DNA of 64,000 nucleotides from Brachionus plicatilis (Eukaryota; Rotifera; Eurotatoria; Ploima; Brachionidae), in the NCBI GenBank assembly GCA_010279815.1, contig QEOQ01000180.1:2487104-2551103 (forward strand), written 5' to 3'. This document shows, piece after piece, positions 22,521 through 34,597 of the stretch. Below the pieces are notes generated by a model. That model had not been told where the DNA came from and did no database searches. It worked only from the letters and a program-made list of their open reading frames with translations. Both the position numbers and the translations under genes were made by a program. Within the stretch, counting starts at the first letter, position 1. Each line of letters opens with the position of its first letter.

Positions 22521-22600
22521 AGGTAGCTCCAGGGTTGGTTCGAATGATTGAAGTCCTAGTTCGAACCCTTGTAAATGTTGAAACTTTTACATTAAATCCT
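22521..22600 (+). repeat. tRNA-like relic, possible SINE head
   Basis: GGTAGCTCCAGGGTTGGTTCG followed about 30 bases later by AGTTCGAACCC looks like worn A and B boxes of a tRNA-derived element. There is no full cloverleaf, recognisable anticodon arm or target duplication. Confidence 0.25.
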
Positions 22601-25600
22601 AAAATTAAAACTTTATAAGGTTATCTTAAATTTTGGGACCAAGACTAGTCAAAATTACCAGTACTTAAGTGAACAAAACTAAGAAAAAAAATTTTAAAAA
22701 ATTTATTTAATTATATGACCAAAATTAAATTACTATGTGAAATCTTAAAGCTCTACCATTTACATAAAGACCAAGAAAATGTTTTTTCCAAAATAGACCA
22801 TAAATTTTTCATTTATAAAATTAATGTGACTAAAATGCTTCAAATCTATTTATAACTTTTATTGATTACACAAAAACAGTTTTATCTCTTTTTAAATCAA
22901 GTTAGGAATAAAAAGACGATATTAAGCCTTTTAAGAGAACCATTCTTAAAAAAAAATATGTTTTTATATGATCATATTTAATTGTTTGTTGGTTACTTAA
23001 TTTAGTAGGATTAGATGGTCACATAATGAAATAGACTCTAATTTTTTAGAAATAGATTCAAAGGAAACCAAAAAAATTTTATTAACCGAAAATCACGGGA
23101 AAGAAATATATATTGAAAATTCTGATAATTTTATAAAAAAATATTAAAAAAAATTTATCTTATGAAATTATGAAGTTAGTTAATCTTTAAGAAAAAAATA
23201 AAATCTGATTCTTTGATATTTTTATATGAATAAAATTAAATTAATTTTATTTTAATTTTGAAGAAAAACTTTAATTCACCGTGATGGCTTTATTTTCTAA
23301 ATAATTTAGGTATCATTCTCGAACAGCTAAGAATGGTAGTCAAAGCTTTTGTTCAAATGTCACAGAATTTGAACTTTTTTTACTAATTTATTATTTTAAA
23401 CTCCTTTTTAAAAGTAGATTTTTTACTTCATTTTTCTTATGTTTTGTACATATCTAACAACTTAATTTAATTTTTCTATTCTCTTTTTTTTGTGTCTATG
23501 AGGCTTAATTCATTCAAAGAAATAAATTAACAAATTCAGCAAACATTCATTATAATTGAAAATCTAAAAATCGAATTTAAAAAAAAATGTGAAATTAATT
23601 CAGATGTTTGATTGATTGGGAAAAAATGGTAACAAAAAAATTTTGGTATTAAAAACATACAATATTTAAATATTTAAAAAAAATTAAAGTAATAATTTAA
23701 ATCAGAATAGTTGATAATCAAATACAATTTTCGTAAAATCTCATTAATTAAACATCTTAAAATTTAAATTTTTTAATGACGAACAGCTCAGACAAAATTT
23801 TACATTTTTACATTTTTTGTTCAATAATTCATAAAAATTTCATTTATATTTTTGGCATCTATATAATTTGAAAGCGATTTTTTTTTTATTTTTTGAAATA
23901 TTGCACAAAAAATCTAAAAATCTAATATTGTAAAATTATTTCCATTTTGCCAGAGCTTAGGCTTAAAGTAAGAAATTTCTCATAAATTACATGATTTAAC
24001 CCTACACAAATGTGAATTCTATCTTAATTAACTAATAGACCTGATTTATTTTATTGATACATTATGACTAACAAATGCTGTCTCCGATGTGCTTAAAAAT
24101 GACAAATTTTAGCCTGGAAAAATCAAATAATTAAGCAATTAAAACAGGGCAAAAAAGTAAAAATTGCTTAATGATCGACTTGGCATCGAGAATAAATAAG
24201 GCCTAAGGTAAGCAAGTAATTAGGCAATTATTTATGGCCTAGCGAAGCTCGTTATGTTATTAAGCTTGATCAAACGATGTCACCAGCTAAAAGTGATAAA
24301 ATATGAAATTCTAATGAGATGAGAAGACTCGTTTGAAAAGTATTTATAATCACTTAAAAGAGCTTGTAAATTCTTGCGACTAAAACCTCAGGAATAAATA
24401 ATTTTACAAGAAATGTTTACTTAATCGATCTCAAATTAAGTAGCATTAATCTAATATAGTAAAATAAAAGCACAAATTGTTACTCTGTGTTTCTCTTTAT
24501 GTATACGATTACCAATGTAATCGATACATCACTAATGAATTAAAGAAATAAGTACTTTTGATCGTTTGATCGATTTTTATTTGATTTTAAACGGATTTGT
24601 CTATGAACATTATTTGTCCACAATTAACAGGTAGAAAATGCAATCGGCTTTCATCTGATTTCCAAGTTCAATTTACTTTTACACATTTATATTTTTTTCT
24701 ATTCATCAAATTTACTTACGGAAAATTGCTTATTTGACTTACAGCCCATACACACTTACTTTGATTCCGTATCAAATTTTATTGTCTGTTTGTGGAATTC
24801 TTGGATCCATATTGACTTTAAAAAATGCCGAATTTGAAGCCTTTCATGAAATTGAATCTGAAAAAATTTAGAAAAAAGTGTCCACCTCCACCCAATGTCA
24901 ATTGGAATTATTTAAATTAATAAAAAATTGAAAAAAATGAACAAACAAATTTATTTCTGGAATTTAAAGTCTTCAAAGGTTTGTTGCGGAAATACTAAAA
25001 TTTTACTAAATTTCTTCACGTTTAAGAAAAAATAAGCTCTTTTATATTTTGATTTTTTTTCCAAATTAACTCAAAAATAAATAAAAATATAATAAAATAA
25101 ATGTAAACAAAAATAGTGTTTTTTTATGAATGCAATCAAAACCTTCTCAGTGATATAAAATAATAAAATTTTTGTAAGCAAAATGTTTCAGTATTTTGTT
25201 CAGCCATAAAGCTTGAGATAAAATTTCCAAATATTTAAATATTAATTTTGTCTTCGATTATCTCCAGGATAATTTAATAGTTTTCTCAATATGAGCGGGA
25301 TTCCAAACAAGTAATTAAAAAAATTTTATCTCATTTTTTTGTGATCAAACTGCTGCCACCCGTTGACCCAGCCACTCTGACTAAATGTAAACTATTCTGT
25401 TGACGTCAAGTGCTTAACAGTGCTTGCTGAGTCGGATCAGTGAATTATTCTCAAATTTTTCATTAATGAAAACACTCAATCAAATTTTTATTTATGTTTT
25501 ATTTTTATTTTGTATTTTTATCATTTAAAGAACCTAATTAAAAAAAAAGTTTAGATATAACACGTTTATAATGTAGTGTAAATCCCGAACGAAAAAAAAC

Positions 25601-26111
25601 ATTGTTATTTACTCATCTATGAAGCAAATAAATCTTTGGACTGAAAAAAAAAACAACTTATCCGGAAAAATGTAATTATTTTCAGGTTAATCATCAATTG
25701 ATTGATGAGATTGTAAACAAGCAAGTCATCCTGATGTATCGATGAGAAATCCCGGGTGACATTTCATCATATGTTACAAGGAGTCTTTTGACAATTGATA
25801 ATTGCGTGTAAAATTATTTAATCACGTGAAAAAATTCTTTATTAACTTTCAGAGAAAATAAAAGATTTAAGTTGAATAAATAAAAAAATTTTCTTTGAAA
25901 TTTTGAAGTTTTTAAAACTTATTAAGATCATTAAAATTAAAATAATTAAAATTGGAAACATTAAAATTTTCATAAAAATTAAAAAACTTGAAATTTAGCG
26001 TCTTGGAAAGAAAGAAGATAAAGTTGGATTAGGAGTGGATAAATCTATGTATTCATTTACCAGTGAGACTGGTCAATATTCATCACGGGAAAGTAAAATT
26101 CTGTTCAAGTA
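22601..26111. other. Gene desert, first part
   Basis: AT-rich with no convincing coding sequence. A less AT-rich patch at 24060-24330 and one at 25350-25450 containing TGACGTCA (25401-25408, a CRE-type site) are the only compositional features. Confidence 0.4.
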
Positions 26112-26467
26112 GGGGCTGTGAAGTTCATTTCAATTCGATCGTTTCAATTCAGAAAAATTTGAATAACTTTTTTGCTATAAGGATTAATTTAGTTCTGTAA
26201 AATGCTTAATGGTTAAGCAATTTTGCTTAATCCGAAAATATATGTCTGCAAAAACTCTGCAAAGTAAGTGCACAATTTATTTGAATACTTTTTAATGGCA
26301 TGCAAAATGCATAAAATTGCAGAGTATTTTGCAGACCTATTTTGCTAAATTAAGCAAATTTGCTTATAATTAAGCATTTTATACAACTTAATTATCTCTT
26401 TTAGTAAAAAAGTTATTCAAATTTTTCTGAATTGAAACGATCGAATTGAAATGAACTTCACAACCCC
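26112..26467. mobile_element. MULE-type MITE, 356 bp, 9-bp target duplication
   Basis: GTTCAAGTA is duplicated at 26103-26111 and 26468-26476. Inverted repeats of at least 65 bases begin GGGGCTGTGAAGTTCATTTC on the left, with one mismatch near the tip in the right copy. The interior repeats TTAAGCAA-type words and is non-coding. A 9-bp duplication with long TIRs fits Mutator-like elements; ends differ from the MULE at 2084-3006, so it is another family. Confidence 0.8.
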
Positions 26468-27474
26468 GTTCAAGTATGATAATGTATCATACTTACAATT
26501 TTTTTTTAACTAAAATCTATATTTTTTCATGACATAATGTTCAATAATTTAAAACAACACTAAAATGTACAGTTTTTTAGGCTGGCTTTTTTTGTATATT
26601 CAAAAATGAATTAATTAAATGAAAATAAAAAAAAGAATAATTTGTAACTAAATTCTATATATTTGAAAAAATTTAAGATTAAATAAAAAATTACGATATG
26701 AATAAGACGACATAATTGTCAAATAAAGAGGCCAAATGCCAAAATTTTCTCAATTTAAATTTATTGTTTTATTAAAAGAGATTTTTTTATAACTTATTTC
26801 TGTTTTCAGAACTGTTGAGGTAATTTATTATCGATTGAACTTTATAGTGATGAGATCAATGAAAAATTTAAAGAAGTCATACCAAAATACTCATTGTTTT
26901 AGAAATAATATTTGAATTTCAAATTATATTGACACTTTTTAAAATATTAATTTCAAAAAAAAATTCATAAATTTTATTTTAAAACTTTTAAAATCTGAGA
27001 AATTAAAATTTTAGTGCATTTTGATTAAAAACAATTATTATAATCAATTAAGAAATTAACTAAGTTAGATAAAATTTTTATCTTTTTAAGTTTTTTTATT
27101 ATTTTTAAAAAAGTTGTTTTTGTGTTTGTAAAAAAACCAAATATCCTATGTTTGTTTTAATCTATTAATTTCAATGTAATAAGTTTGCAAATTATCTCCC
27201 ATTTATTTCAAAAAATTATGTAAGATCAAATTTTTAATTATTAAAAAACTATTTTTAATTATTTTAAATAACTTAATAGTTTTTAATCTTAATTATAAAC
27301 CCCCACCATAACTCAGGAATAAATAAGTAAAAGACAAAGTAAATTTAGTAGATGCAAAAAAAACGAAAGATTTGCGAATAAATACAAAATTCAACAGAAT
27401 ACTACTTTTATTCTCGTTTAAATTGACATTAATTGCGTCATTTTTACTTTTGTTTTCATTTTGTAATATTTATT

Positions 27475-27636
27475 TTTTATGCTGCACGGACATTCCGTTC
27501 AAAAAAAAATGGAGCTTTTAAGTTAACAAATTAGCAAAGAGAAAATTATACAAAATTGCAACTTGTTTATTACCTTTTATTTTTTTAGCAAAATTAGGCT
27601 AATTTCTTAAACTTAATAGCTCCATGCAGCATAAAA
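27475..27636. repeat. Short inverted-repeat unit, possible MITE
   Basis: TTTTATGCTGCA (27475-27486) pairs with TGCAGCATAAAA (27625-27636), and inner GGAGCTTTTAAGTT pairs loosely with AACTTAATAGCTCC. The left side carries an extra 15-base insertion. No clear target duplication is seen. Confidence 0.4.
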
Positions 27637-28108
27637 TACACATATTTAAGATCAGCTATTTATGTTATTATCTTGGTCGTTAAAAGTGGCTCTTTAGTCC
27701 ACCAAAAATTCTAATAATTATTCAAATTCAAATAATTAATTCGTTTGTGAACAAAGAAAAGAAAAATTTCAAAAAAATGTCTCGAAAATATCTTGGAAAA
27801 TTAATTACCTTAATTTTGATACCAAAAAATTAATTTTTGAATTAGAGCCCATCTCCTCTGGCAAGATTTTTTTATAAATTCTTCAAAAATTATTAAAAGC
27901 ATTAGTAGGTTAAACAAGCTGGAGCTGTAAAATTTAAATTTAAATTTTTAAATTATGTCTTAACATTACTTGAAATCTAAATATTATTTATAATGATTAT
28001 TTTTATGGAAAATCAGCTCATTCGTATCCATTTGTGAAAATTTCAAGAGTATTTTAGATACTTTATGCTGCCAACAGGTAATTTTTAGAAAAATAAATGG
28101 TATTTATA

Positions 28109-28152
28109 GCCCAGGTAGCCGAGTGGTTAAGGCGTTGGTCTTAAGATCAAAT
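28109..28152 (+). pseudogene. tRNA-Leu(TAA) 5'-half fragment
   Basis: GCCCAGGTAGCCGAGTGG followed by TTAAGGCGTTGGTCTTAAG matches the acceptor strand, D arm and anticodon loop of a leucine tRNA with anticodon TAA. The following bases do not complete the anticodon stem well, and no variable arm, T arm (GGTTCGA) or acceptor 3' strand is present. It could be a truncated tRNA gene or the stub of a tRNA-derived SINE. It retains an A box but no B box, so polymerase III transcription is unlikely. Confidence 0.6.
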
Positions 28153-31100
28153 TCATGAATGTAAGAATGGCATGATATTTTTTTAAATTCTTCAAAATCT
28201 TTCTAAGATATTATTTTTCAGTATATTAAAATGAATGCATTTTACTGAAAAAAATACTGAACAAAGAAATCAAGCGAAAGAGATAAAGAATAACAGATTT
28301 AAAAAATAGGACTCAGAGATTGGTACAAGGTCATAGTTTAAGGGGACATTGCAAATTAAAATCAAATAAAAGAAATAAAAACTATTTCCTTTCGCTTGAT
28401 CCCAGAGTTTTTTCAACAATTTTCTTTCTATTAATAAAATTAATATTTTGGTAGGAAACTAGGGTTCAAATTTTGCCAAAGATGCAAATTTATCAAATTA
28501 TTTTTATTATCTATTATTTATTAATATAATGCTTTAACGCTAAAGTAGATTCAAAAGCTTTTTTATCTAAAAAATTAATTATTGAATTTTAAAATCTTAT
28601 CCAGGAACAAATTATTAAAAAATATTTTTAAAAATAAAACTCAAGGGATTTCAGCTTGATTTTGAACTATCATCTAAAAAAAATAAATAAAAAGCATAGA
28701 CAAAAATAATTTATTTATTTATTTAAATTATTTAAATTATCTTATTAAATATTAAGAAAAAAATTCTAGATATAAAATAATTAGGGTTGAAAAACATGTT
28801 TTGTGTAATGAAACTTAAAAAAAATAACATATTACTCTAAATAAAAGAAATATTTTAATTTTCTATAAAGGCATTTTATATTCTTTCATATTTAAACAAC
28901 GTGCCATTTTTAAAATAATCATTTTCTATTTTCTGATGCAAAAATTTTAATTACGTTCTTTAAATTTTTATTTTTTATTTTTACATTTTATTTTTGAATA
29001 AAATTGAATTTAAAAACATTTTTTAGATTAATCTTTTCTAGAAAGAAAAAATCGATTTCATAATTATTAAGTACATTTTGGTAGATAAAAACTTTACTTT
29101 TCCATTAGCTTAACTATTTTATTTATTAATCTATAAAAAACTATAATTGTTGATATTGACAAGTTAAGATAAAAGTTAAATTTTTTTGAATATATTAAAT
29201 AAAAGAAAACTATTACAAAATAAAGCTCAAGAAAAATAACGTATTTAAAAAAATTTGATTTTTATTTTAGATTGCAATTCCAGATCAAATAGCATATTAT
29301 ATCTAAATGAAGCCTTTTTTGAAAACTCTTTGAGAAATTTCAATTTTTTTCTTCAGAGAGAAATGTTTGTAATCTTTTATCTCTCTAAATACATTTTTTT
29401 TAAAGTTAAGTTAAAAAAGATCAAATTATTTTTTTAAATAATTTAATGAAAAATCATATAAATATTAGCTAGTTATTTACTTTGAAGTAAAACATTTTAA
29501 TAGGTTTTATTTAAATTTTTTAAATTGTTTCTTTCTTAATCATATTTAATTTTAATTAATTCAATAATTATTTCTTATTTCTCATTCATTTATCAGAAGC
29601 TTGAATGAAATTTGATATTTTTTTCACAGGTGTCTAGACGACATATTTTTTGTAATTTGCATAGAGAAAAAATTGTCACATATTTAAATTAATTTTTTAA
29701 ATAACCCATAAGTTCCTGAGAATTAATAGATGATCACTTTTTTAAATGTTTTGAGAACGAAAACTAAATTATTGAATCAAATTACATAAATTTCTAATTT
29801 TTAATGAAATTAATTTGAAAATAATTTTCTTGTAAGTTGTGATGCTATGACAGTTGAAATGGCTTAATCATTCAAAATATTTTTAATAATAGTATTAATC
29901 AAAAAGCTACAGCAAGCATGCTTGCAGAGAATTCTTACAACGAAAACTTCCATAGCAGCTAAATGTGCATGAAATCCGGGACATATGATTTTTTTCTTTT
30001 CCTTAGATCTTAAAGTTAAGTTTTAAAAATAAACTTAAAATTTTTAATTTTAAGAGGAAATAAAGAAGAAAGAGCTAAATCTTATAGAAATTGTAATAGA
30101 TTTTTAGTTTGATATTGAAATAGAAAAGAAAAGTTTTTTTTGCAGCATTTCTTAAATTTTTATAGTGTTTCTATTTTCAACATTCTAAAAGTATCGAATT
30201 AAAAAATAGATTAAACGGATCAAAATGAAGGTAAATTTGTTTAGAAATATTATTAAAAAGAAAACTTATTACGAAAAAAGTTATTGTTAGTAAAATAACA
30301 GAAAAAATAAAATATTCTAATTTTCTAATGAATTTTGAAATAATTGATCATTTATACACAGTTTTACATGATGAAAAATGAACCTTAAAATTTGATCAAC
30401 AATCATGTTGTTAATTTTTTAAAACTTATTAAATTAAGTTTAAAAGCTAAAAAAACAAACAACTCAAATTGCAATGTAGTAAAATTTTGATTTAAAATTA
30501 ATACAACATGCTTTTTGAATAAATAAGTAAATAATAACCGAGGATCTAATTGACGCATGAATAAAAAATATAAAATATGAAACATTTATCATACAAAAAA
30601 TCGATTAAAGAAGAAATTTTTCAATTGTACCTTTAAAAAAAATTAATTATAAATAATAAGATAGCTAAGAGTGAAAATTTTACTTGAATTAGAGATCAAA
30701 ATAGTCCTTTAAGAAAAACAAGTGTAAATATATTTTGAGTGATAAATTAAAGATTGTTTATTATTAGCTCTCAAAGCTAACAATTAACAACTACTTATGA
30801 ATAAAGTATTTTCTTATACTTAATATTTTAATTAATTTAAAAAAGATAGACAACATTATTAAATGAAAACAACTTCTTATTAAAAAATGAATCAAACATT
30901 AAAATCATATTGAAAAAATTTGGGCCTCTGTAATGTGCTCAATGGTATCACGTGGGTTTGGTGAACATTTTGATCAAAAAACCACTGAAAACCAATATGG
31001 CAATCAGTAACAAAAGAACCAGATAAATTTTTGATCGCCAAAAAATGATTTGAAAAATTCAATATCAATTATAAACCAGATAAAACATTTCTTTATCTAC

Positions 31101-31995
31101 TTTTAATTCTAATTAAAAGAGGAATTATATTTTATATGAATTTTATTGAATTTAAAATTAAAAAAGTAAAATTTAACTTAGTAATTTATAAAGTGTGCCG
31201 AATGTATATGTAATTTTTAAATCAAAAAAATATGACAATTTAATTAAATTAAAATAATTTTCAAATTAATCTTTTAGGAAAATTTGAGATAAAATAATAT
31301 TTGTTACTAGAATATTAATTTTTGTTTAATTTCAAAAAAATCTTAGTCATTTCATAGATATCGCATGTTGCCTTAATATAAAGGTGGAAAATAATCTTTG
31401 ATAATCTTTTATTTAAGGAAAAATTTGACAAATATTTAGTCAGCAAGTTAGAGTCTAGAAATTTTGTTTGAAATAAATTTAATTAAATTATTTAATTATA
31501 AAGTTAGCTTGATATTTTAAAACTGTTCCAGTCAGGCTAATAGGATGGTGTCAGAATTTTCCTTTATTTATCCTTAAATCTCCATTTTTTCTTTTTTTTT
31601 AGCTGAGCTTAAAATTATTAAATTAAGAGGAGGTAAAGAAAAGATTTAATATGATTATTGATTTATATAAAGATAACATTAATTGATAAATATTTTTAAA
31701 AAACACATTTCATTTCGCACGAATTAAGAAAAAAATTAAATCTCATTTTACAAGAATAAATATTTAGATGAAACGAATTCAAATTTAAAATAATTGAACT
31801 GAATTAAAGATAAGAATACTTTTGTGATAATTTTTCAATCTGAATCAGTCTAGGTAAAATTTTTAATTTTAAGCTAAATAATAATTATAATAATAATAAT
31901 GGTTTCTTTTTGTGGCAACTTAGCAAAAAATTAACTTATGTATTTTTTCAAAATTAACTTATCAGGTAATATAAGGGCATTAATTTTTCAATATA
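28153..31995. other. Gene desert, second part
   Basis: Very AT-rich, no recognisable gene or element. Open frames are short and of low complexity. A small higher-GC patch at 30925-31020 has no coding pattern I can name. Confidence 0.45.
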
Positions 31996-33372
31996 CAGTC
32001 AACTCTCGTTAAATCGGAACGATTTGGACCGGATAAAACATACCGGATTAGCTATTCCGAATTAGATATAAACCGGAATTCCTACTTTTAAGTAAAAATT
32101 CCGGTTAAAAGAAAATTCTTTAAAACGATTATTTAAAAATTTTTTTTTTATTTAAATTTTTTACAAAAAGTTTCTAACGGATTAAATAAAAGATTTTTAA
32201 TTTATAACGGTGAAATCAACGATTGTTTTATTAAAGAAAAATTAGGTCATGACCAGAATGTGATCAAGTGTTCACCAAAAAATGTGATCATAGGTATCAT
32301 GTCCAGAATGTGATCATTTTGATCACCAAAATATTAAGTGTACTCTTTGTAATCAAAAATTAATGACATAAAATTTTTTTTATTGAAATCAAAAATTTTT
32401 TTCATTCTAGAAATTTCAAAATTTTAAAATTATGTTAATATTGAATGAAATAAAAAAAAACAAAAAAAAATTGCACCTCACCATAATAAACTATTAGTTT
32501 GGAAATATATATTAAGATTTAAAAACCGTAACAGAAAAGGCAGTTTTTACAAAGAAATTGATTTGGTCACAGTAGAATCGTCCAATGCAGCTAAATTAGC
32601 TGCAAAAAAAGCATTAAGCAAACAGTCAAAACCGGTAGAATGTAGCATTTGTGGTGAATTTATGAAAAATGAAAAGGGTGTTAAATTGTACATGTCAAAA
32701 AAACACAAAAAATAAATTAGATTTTGTTTTATTTTATTATGAAAATTGAGATTTAAATTTTTTTTTTTGAAAATTAGTAATAAAGTTTAATATATTTTAA
32801 AAAATTTCCTGATCACCAAAAAATTTTTCTGATCACCAAAAAAAATTAATTTTTATTTTTTCATAAATTAGAGGCTTTTTGATCACGAAATATGTGATCA
32901 TTGATCACTGATCACATTCTGGACATGACCCGAAAAATTCAATTCAGAAACTCTGTTTTTTAAAATTAAAGATCAAATGGATATCAGTTTCCTTAAAATT
33001 TTTAGAGTTTTTAATAAATATATTGAAATATTTGGTGGGCCCCTTAAACGAAAGTTAATTTTTTGTTCTTTTAAGCTCGTCAGTCATTTTTCAAAAAAAA
33101 ATTAAATCTAAAAGAAAAATACTTTGAAAGTTATGTGTGATTTTTTTAGGGTAAAATACAGAAAATTTATTACTAATTAAAAAGTAAAAGTTACATCCAT
33201 TTTAATCTAAATCTTGGCACAATTTTTGTCCAAACGACAATGTAAATCGGAATAAATATTCGGATTAAAGAGATTTTTTTACGTAGAGTCGTATTTAACT
33301 GGGGTTAGGCACCACATTTTCAAAAAGCGAATTTTCCGAATAATCGTGTTCCGAATTATAGAGAGTTGACTG
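31996..33372. mobile_element. pogo/Tigger-like Tc1-mariner element with TA target site, containing a nested insertion
   Basis: The ends CAGTCAACTCTC (31996 onward) and GAGAGTTGACTG (ending 33372) are perfect inverted repeats flanked by TA on each side. Further in, both arms keep ACCGGAT/TTCCGAATTA-type words. CAGT...TIR with TA duplication is the pattern of pogo-group elements. No transposase remains; roughly half the length is a later insertion (32244-32941). Confidence 0.75.
32244..32941. mobile_element. Nested TIR element with 8-bp target duplication and GATCAC arrays
   Basis: GAAAAATT is duplicated at 32236-32243 and 32942-32949, inside the pogo-like element. The ends read GGTCATG(A/T)CCAGAATGTGATCA as inverted repeats. 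Both subterminal regions carry many copies of TGATCAC or its complement, likely transposase-binding sites. On the plus strand (about 32540-32714) a short frame ends SKQSKPVECSICGEF, then MSKKHKK and a stop, resembling a worn C2H2 zinc finger. The 8-bp duplication allows hAT; the family is uncertain. Confidence 0.7.
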
Positions 33373-33374
33373 TA

Positions 33375-34060
33375 CAGATGAAGGAAATCCTTTTCAAAAT
33401 TAAGTTTTTTTTGAGCAGGTCCAGTTTGGAATGAAGCTTATCAGGCCGCTAATTACTCAAGCAGGTTGACAGTATTAAATCCTTTGATAATTTTGTATAA
33501 ATTAAATGAGATTACCTGGGGTTTTTCAGTTTTTTTAAGATTGAAAATAAGTTATTTAAAATACAATAAAATCTTTAAAAAAATTATATTAAGCATATAT
33601 GTAAATATAGCTTATTTAATGAAATTAATTAAGCAAGTTTTTATAGCTAGATTATTTTTAAGATTAAAAATCTCTTTTGATATCATATTTTTATCTTTCC
33701 ATAAATAAATTACTTTTCTAATTGATCTTAAAATAAGTCTGTAAAAAATATTGTATTTTTTTAATTGTCAACCAATATTTAGTTTCAGATTTCAATCATA
33801 TGATTTGAATTGAATTTTGAAGAAAAAAATTATTAATTTTCATACTTAAAAATTTTATGAATAATTTTGTTATTTCATCTCAGAATAATTTATAAAAATA
33901 ATTTTAGATAAAGGTTTTATTTACTTTTAATTTCAAAATTTGATAGCAGCTCTAGTTTGATGAATAAAATAATTTAAGCTTAATATTTAACAATCAGAAA
34001 ATAATTATTTTTTCGATGAATACATGTATTAAGTAGTTTTAAAAATCATGATTTTTTTTA
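33375..34060. other. AT-rich stretch, no gene seen
   Basis: An 80-codon open frame here is composed of low-complexity Ile/Lys/Leu/Phe, as expected from AT-rich noise. Confidence 0.4.
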
Positions 34061-34595
34061 CTTACGTTAAGAAAATTCTTAGTTCTTAGAAATCTTAGAT
34101 CTTAGAAGTTTTCTAAGAAAAAAAAATTTGAGATTCTTAGATGTTTAACTTCTAAGAACATATAAATACAATAGATTTTTGTCTTAGACTTTGAGCTCTA
34201 ATTCATTATTATTAAAAGTGATACTTGTGAAGTCCGTTTGAAACTTTAATTTTGTTTAAAGTTAGAATATTTTGTAAAAGAGGATAATAATTTTTTAAGT
34301 TGAGATTTTTTTCTAATTTTTGCGCCAAAATTGGAGTAATAAATCGATCTAATCTAAGACATTCGAACGTTATAAAAAGTAAAGTTTAAAAAAAGAAGAA
34401 TCTGATTTGCTCAAATATATTTTATTTTAGTATAAAAAGAAAGAACATTTTTGTCATTTAAAAAAAATATTTAAGAATTCTTAGTTGTTCTTAGATGTTC
34501 TTAGAAGTTAAACATCTAAGAATCTCAAATTTATTTTTCTTAGAAAACTTCTAAGATCTAAGATTTCTAAGAACTAAGAATTTTCTTAACGTAGG
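34061..34595. mobile_element. Tc1/mariner-type MITE, 535 bp, TA target site
   Basis: Inverted repeats of about 100 bases begin C(T/C)TACGTTAAGAAAATTC and are flanked by TA at 34059-34060 and 34596-34597. The arms are built from repeated TTCTTAGA/TCTAAGAA words, so each arm is itself internally repetitive. The centre is non-coding. Confidence 0.7.
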
Positions 34596-34597
34596 TA

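Noticed and set aside
25401..25408. CRE-type site TGACGTCA
   Set aside because: A single 8-base match far from any gene is expected by chance often enough to carry no weight alone.
33466..33708. 80-codon hydrophobic frame in the desert
   Set aside because: Low-complexity Ile/Leu/Lys/Phe string in very AT-rich DNA, no recognisable domain.
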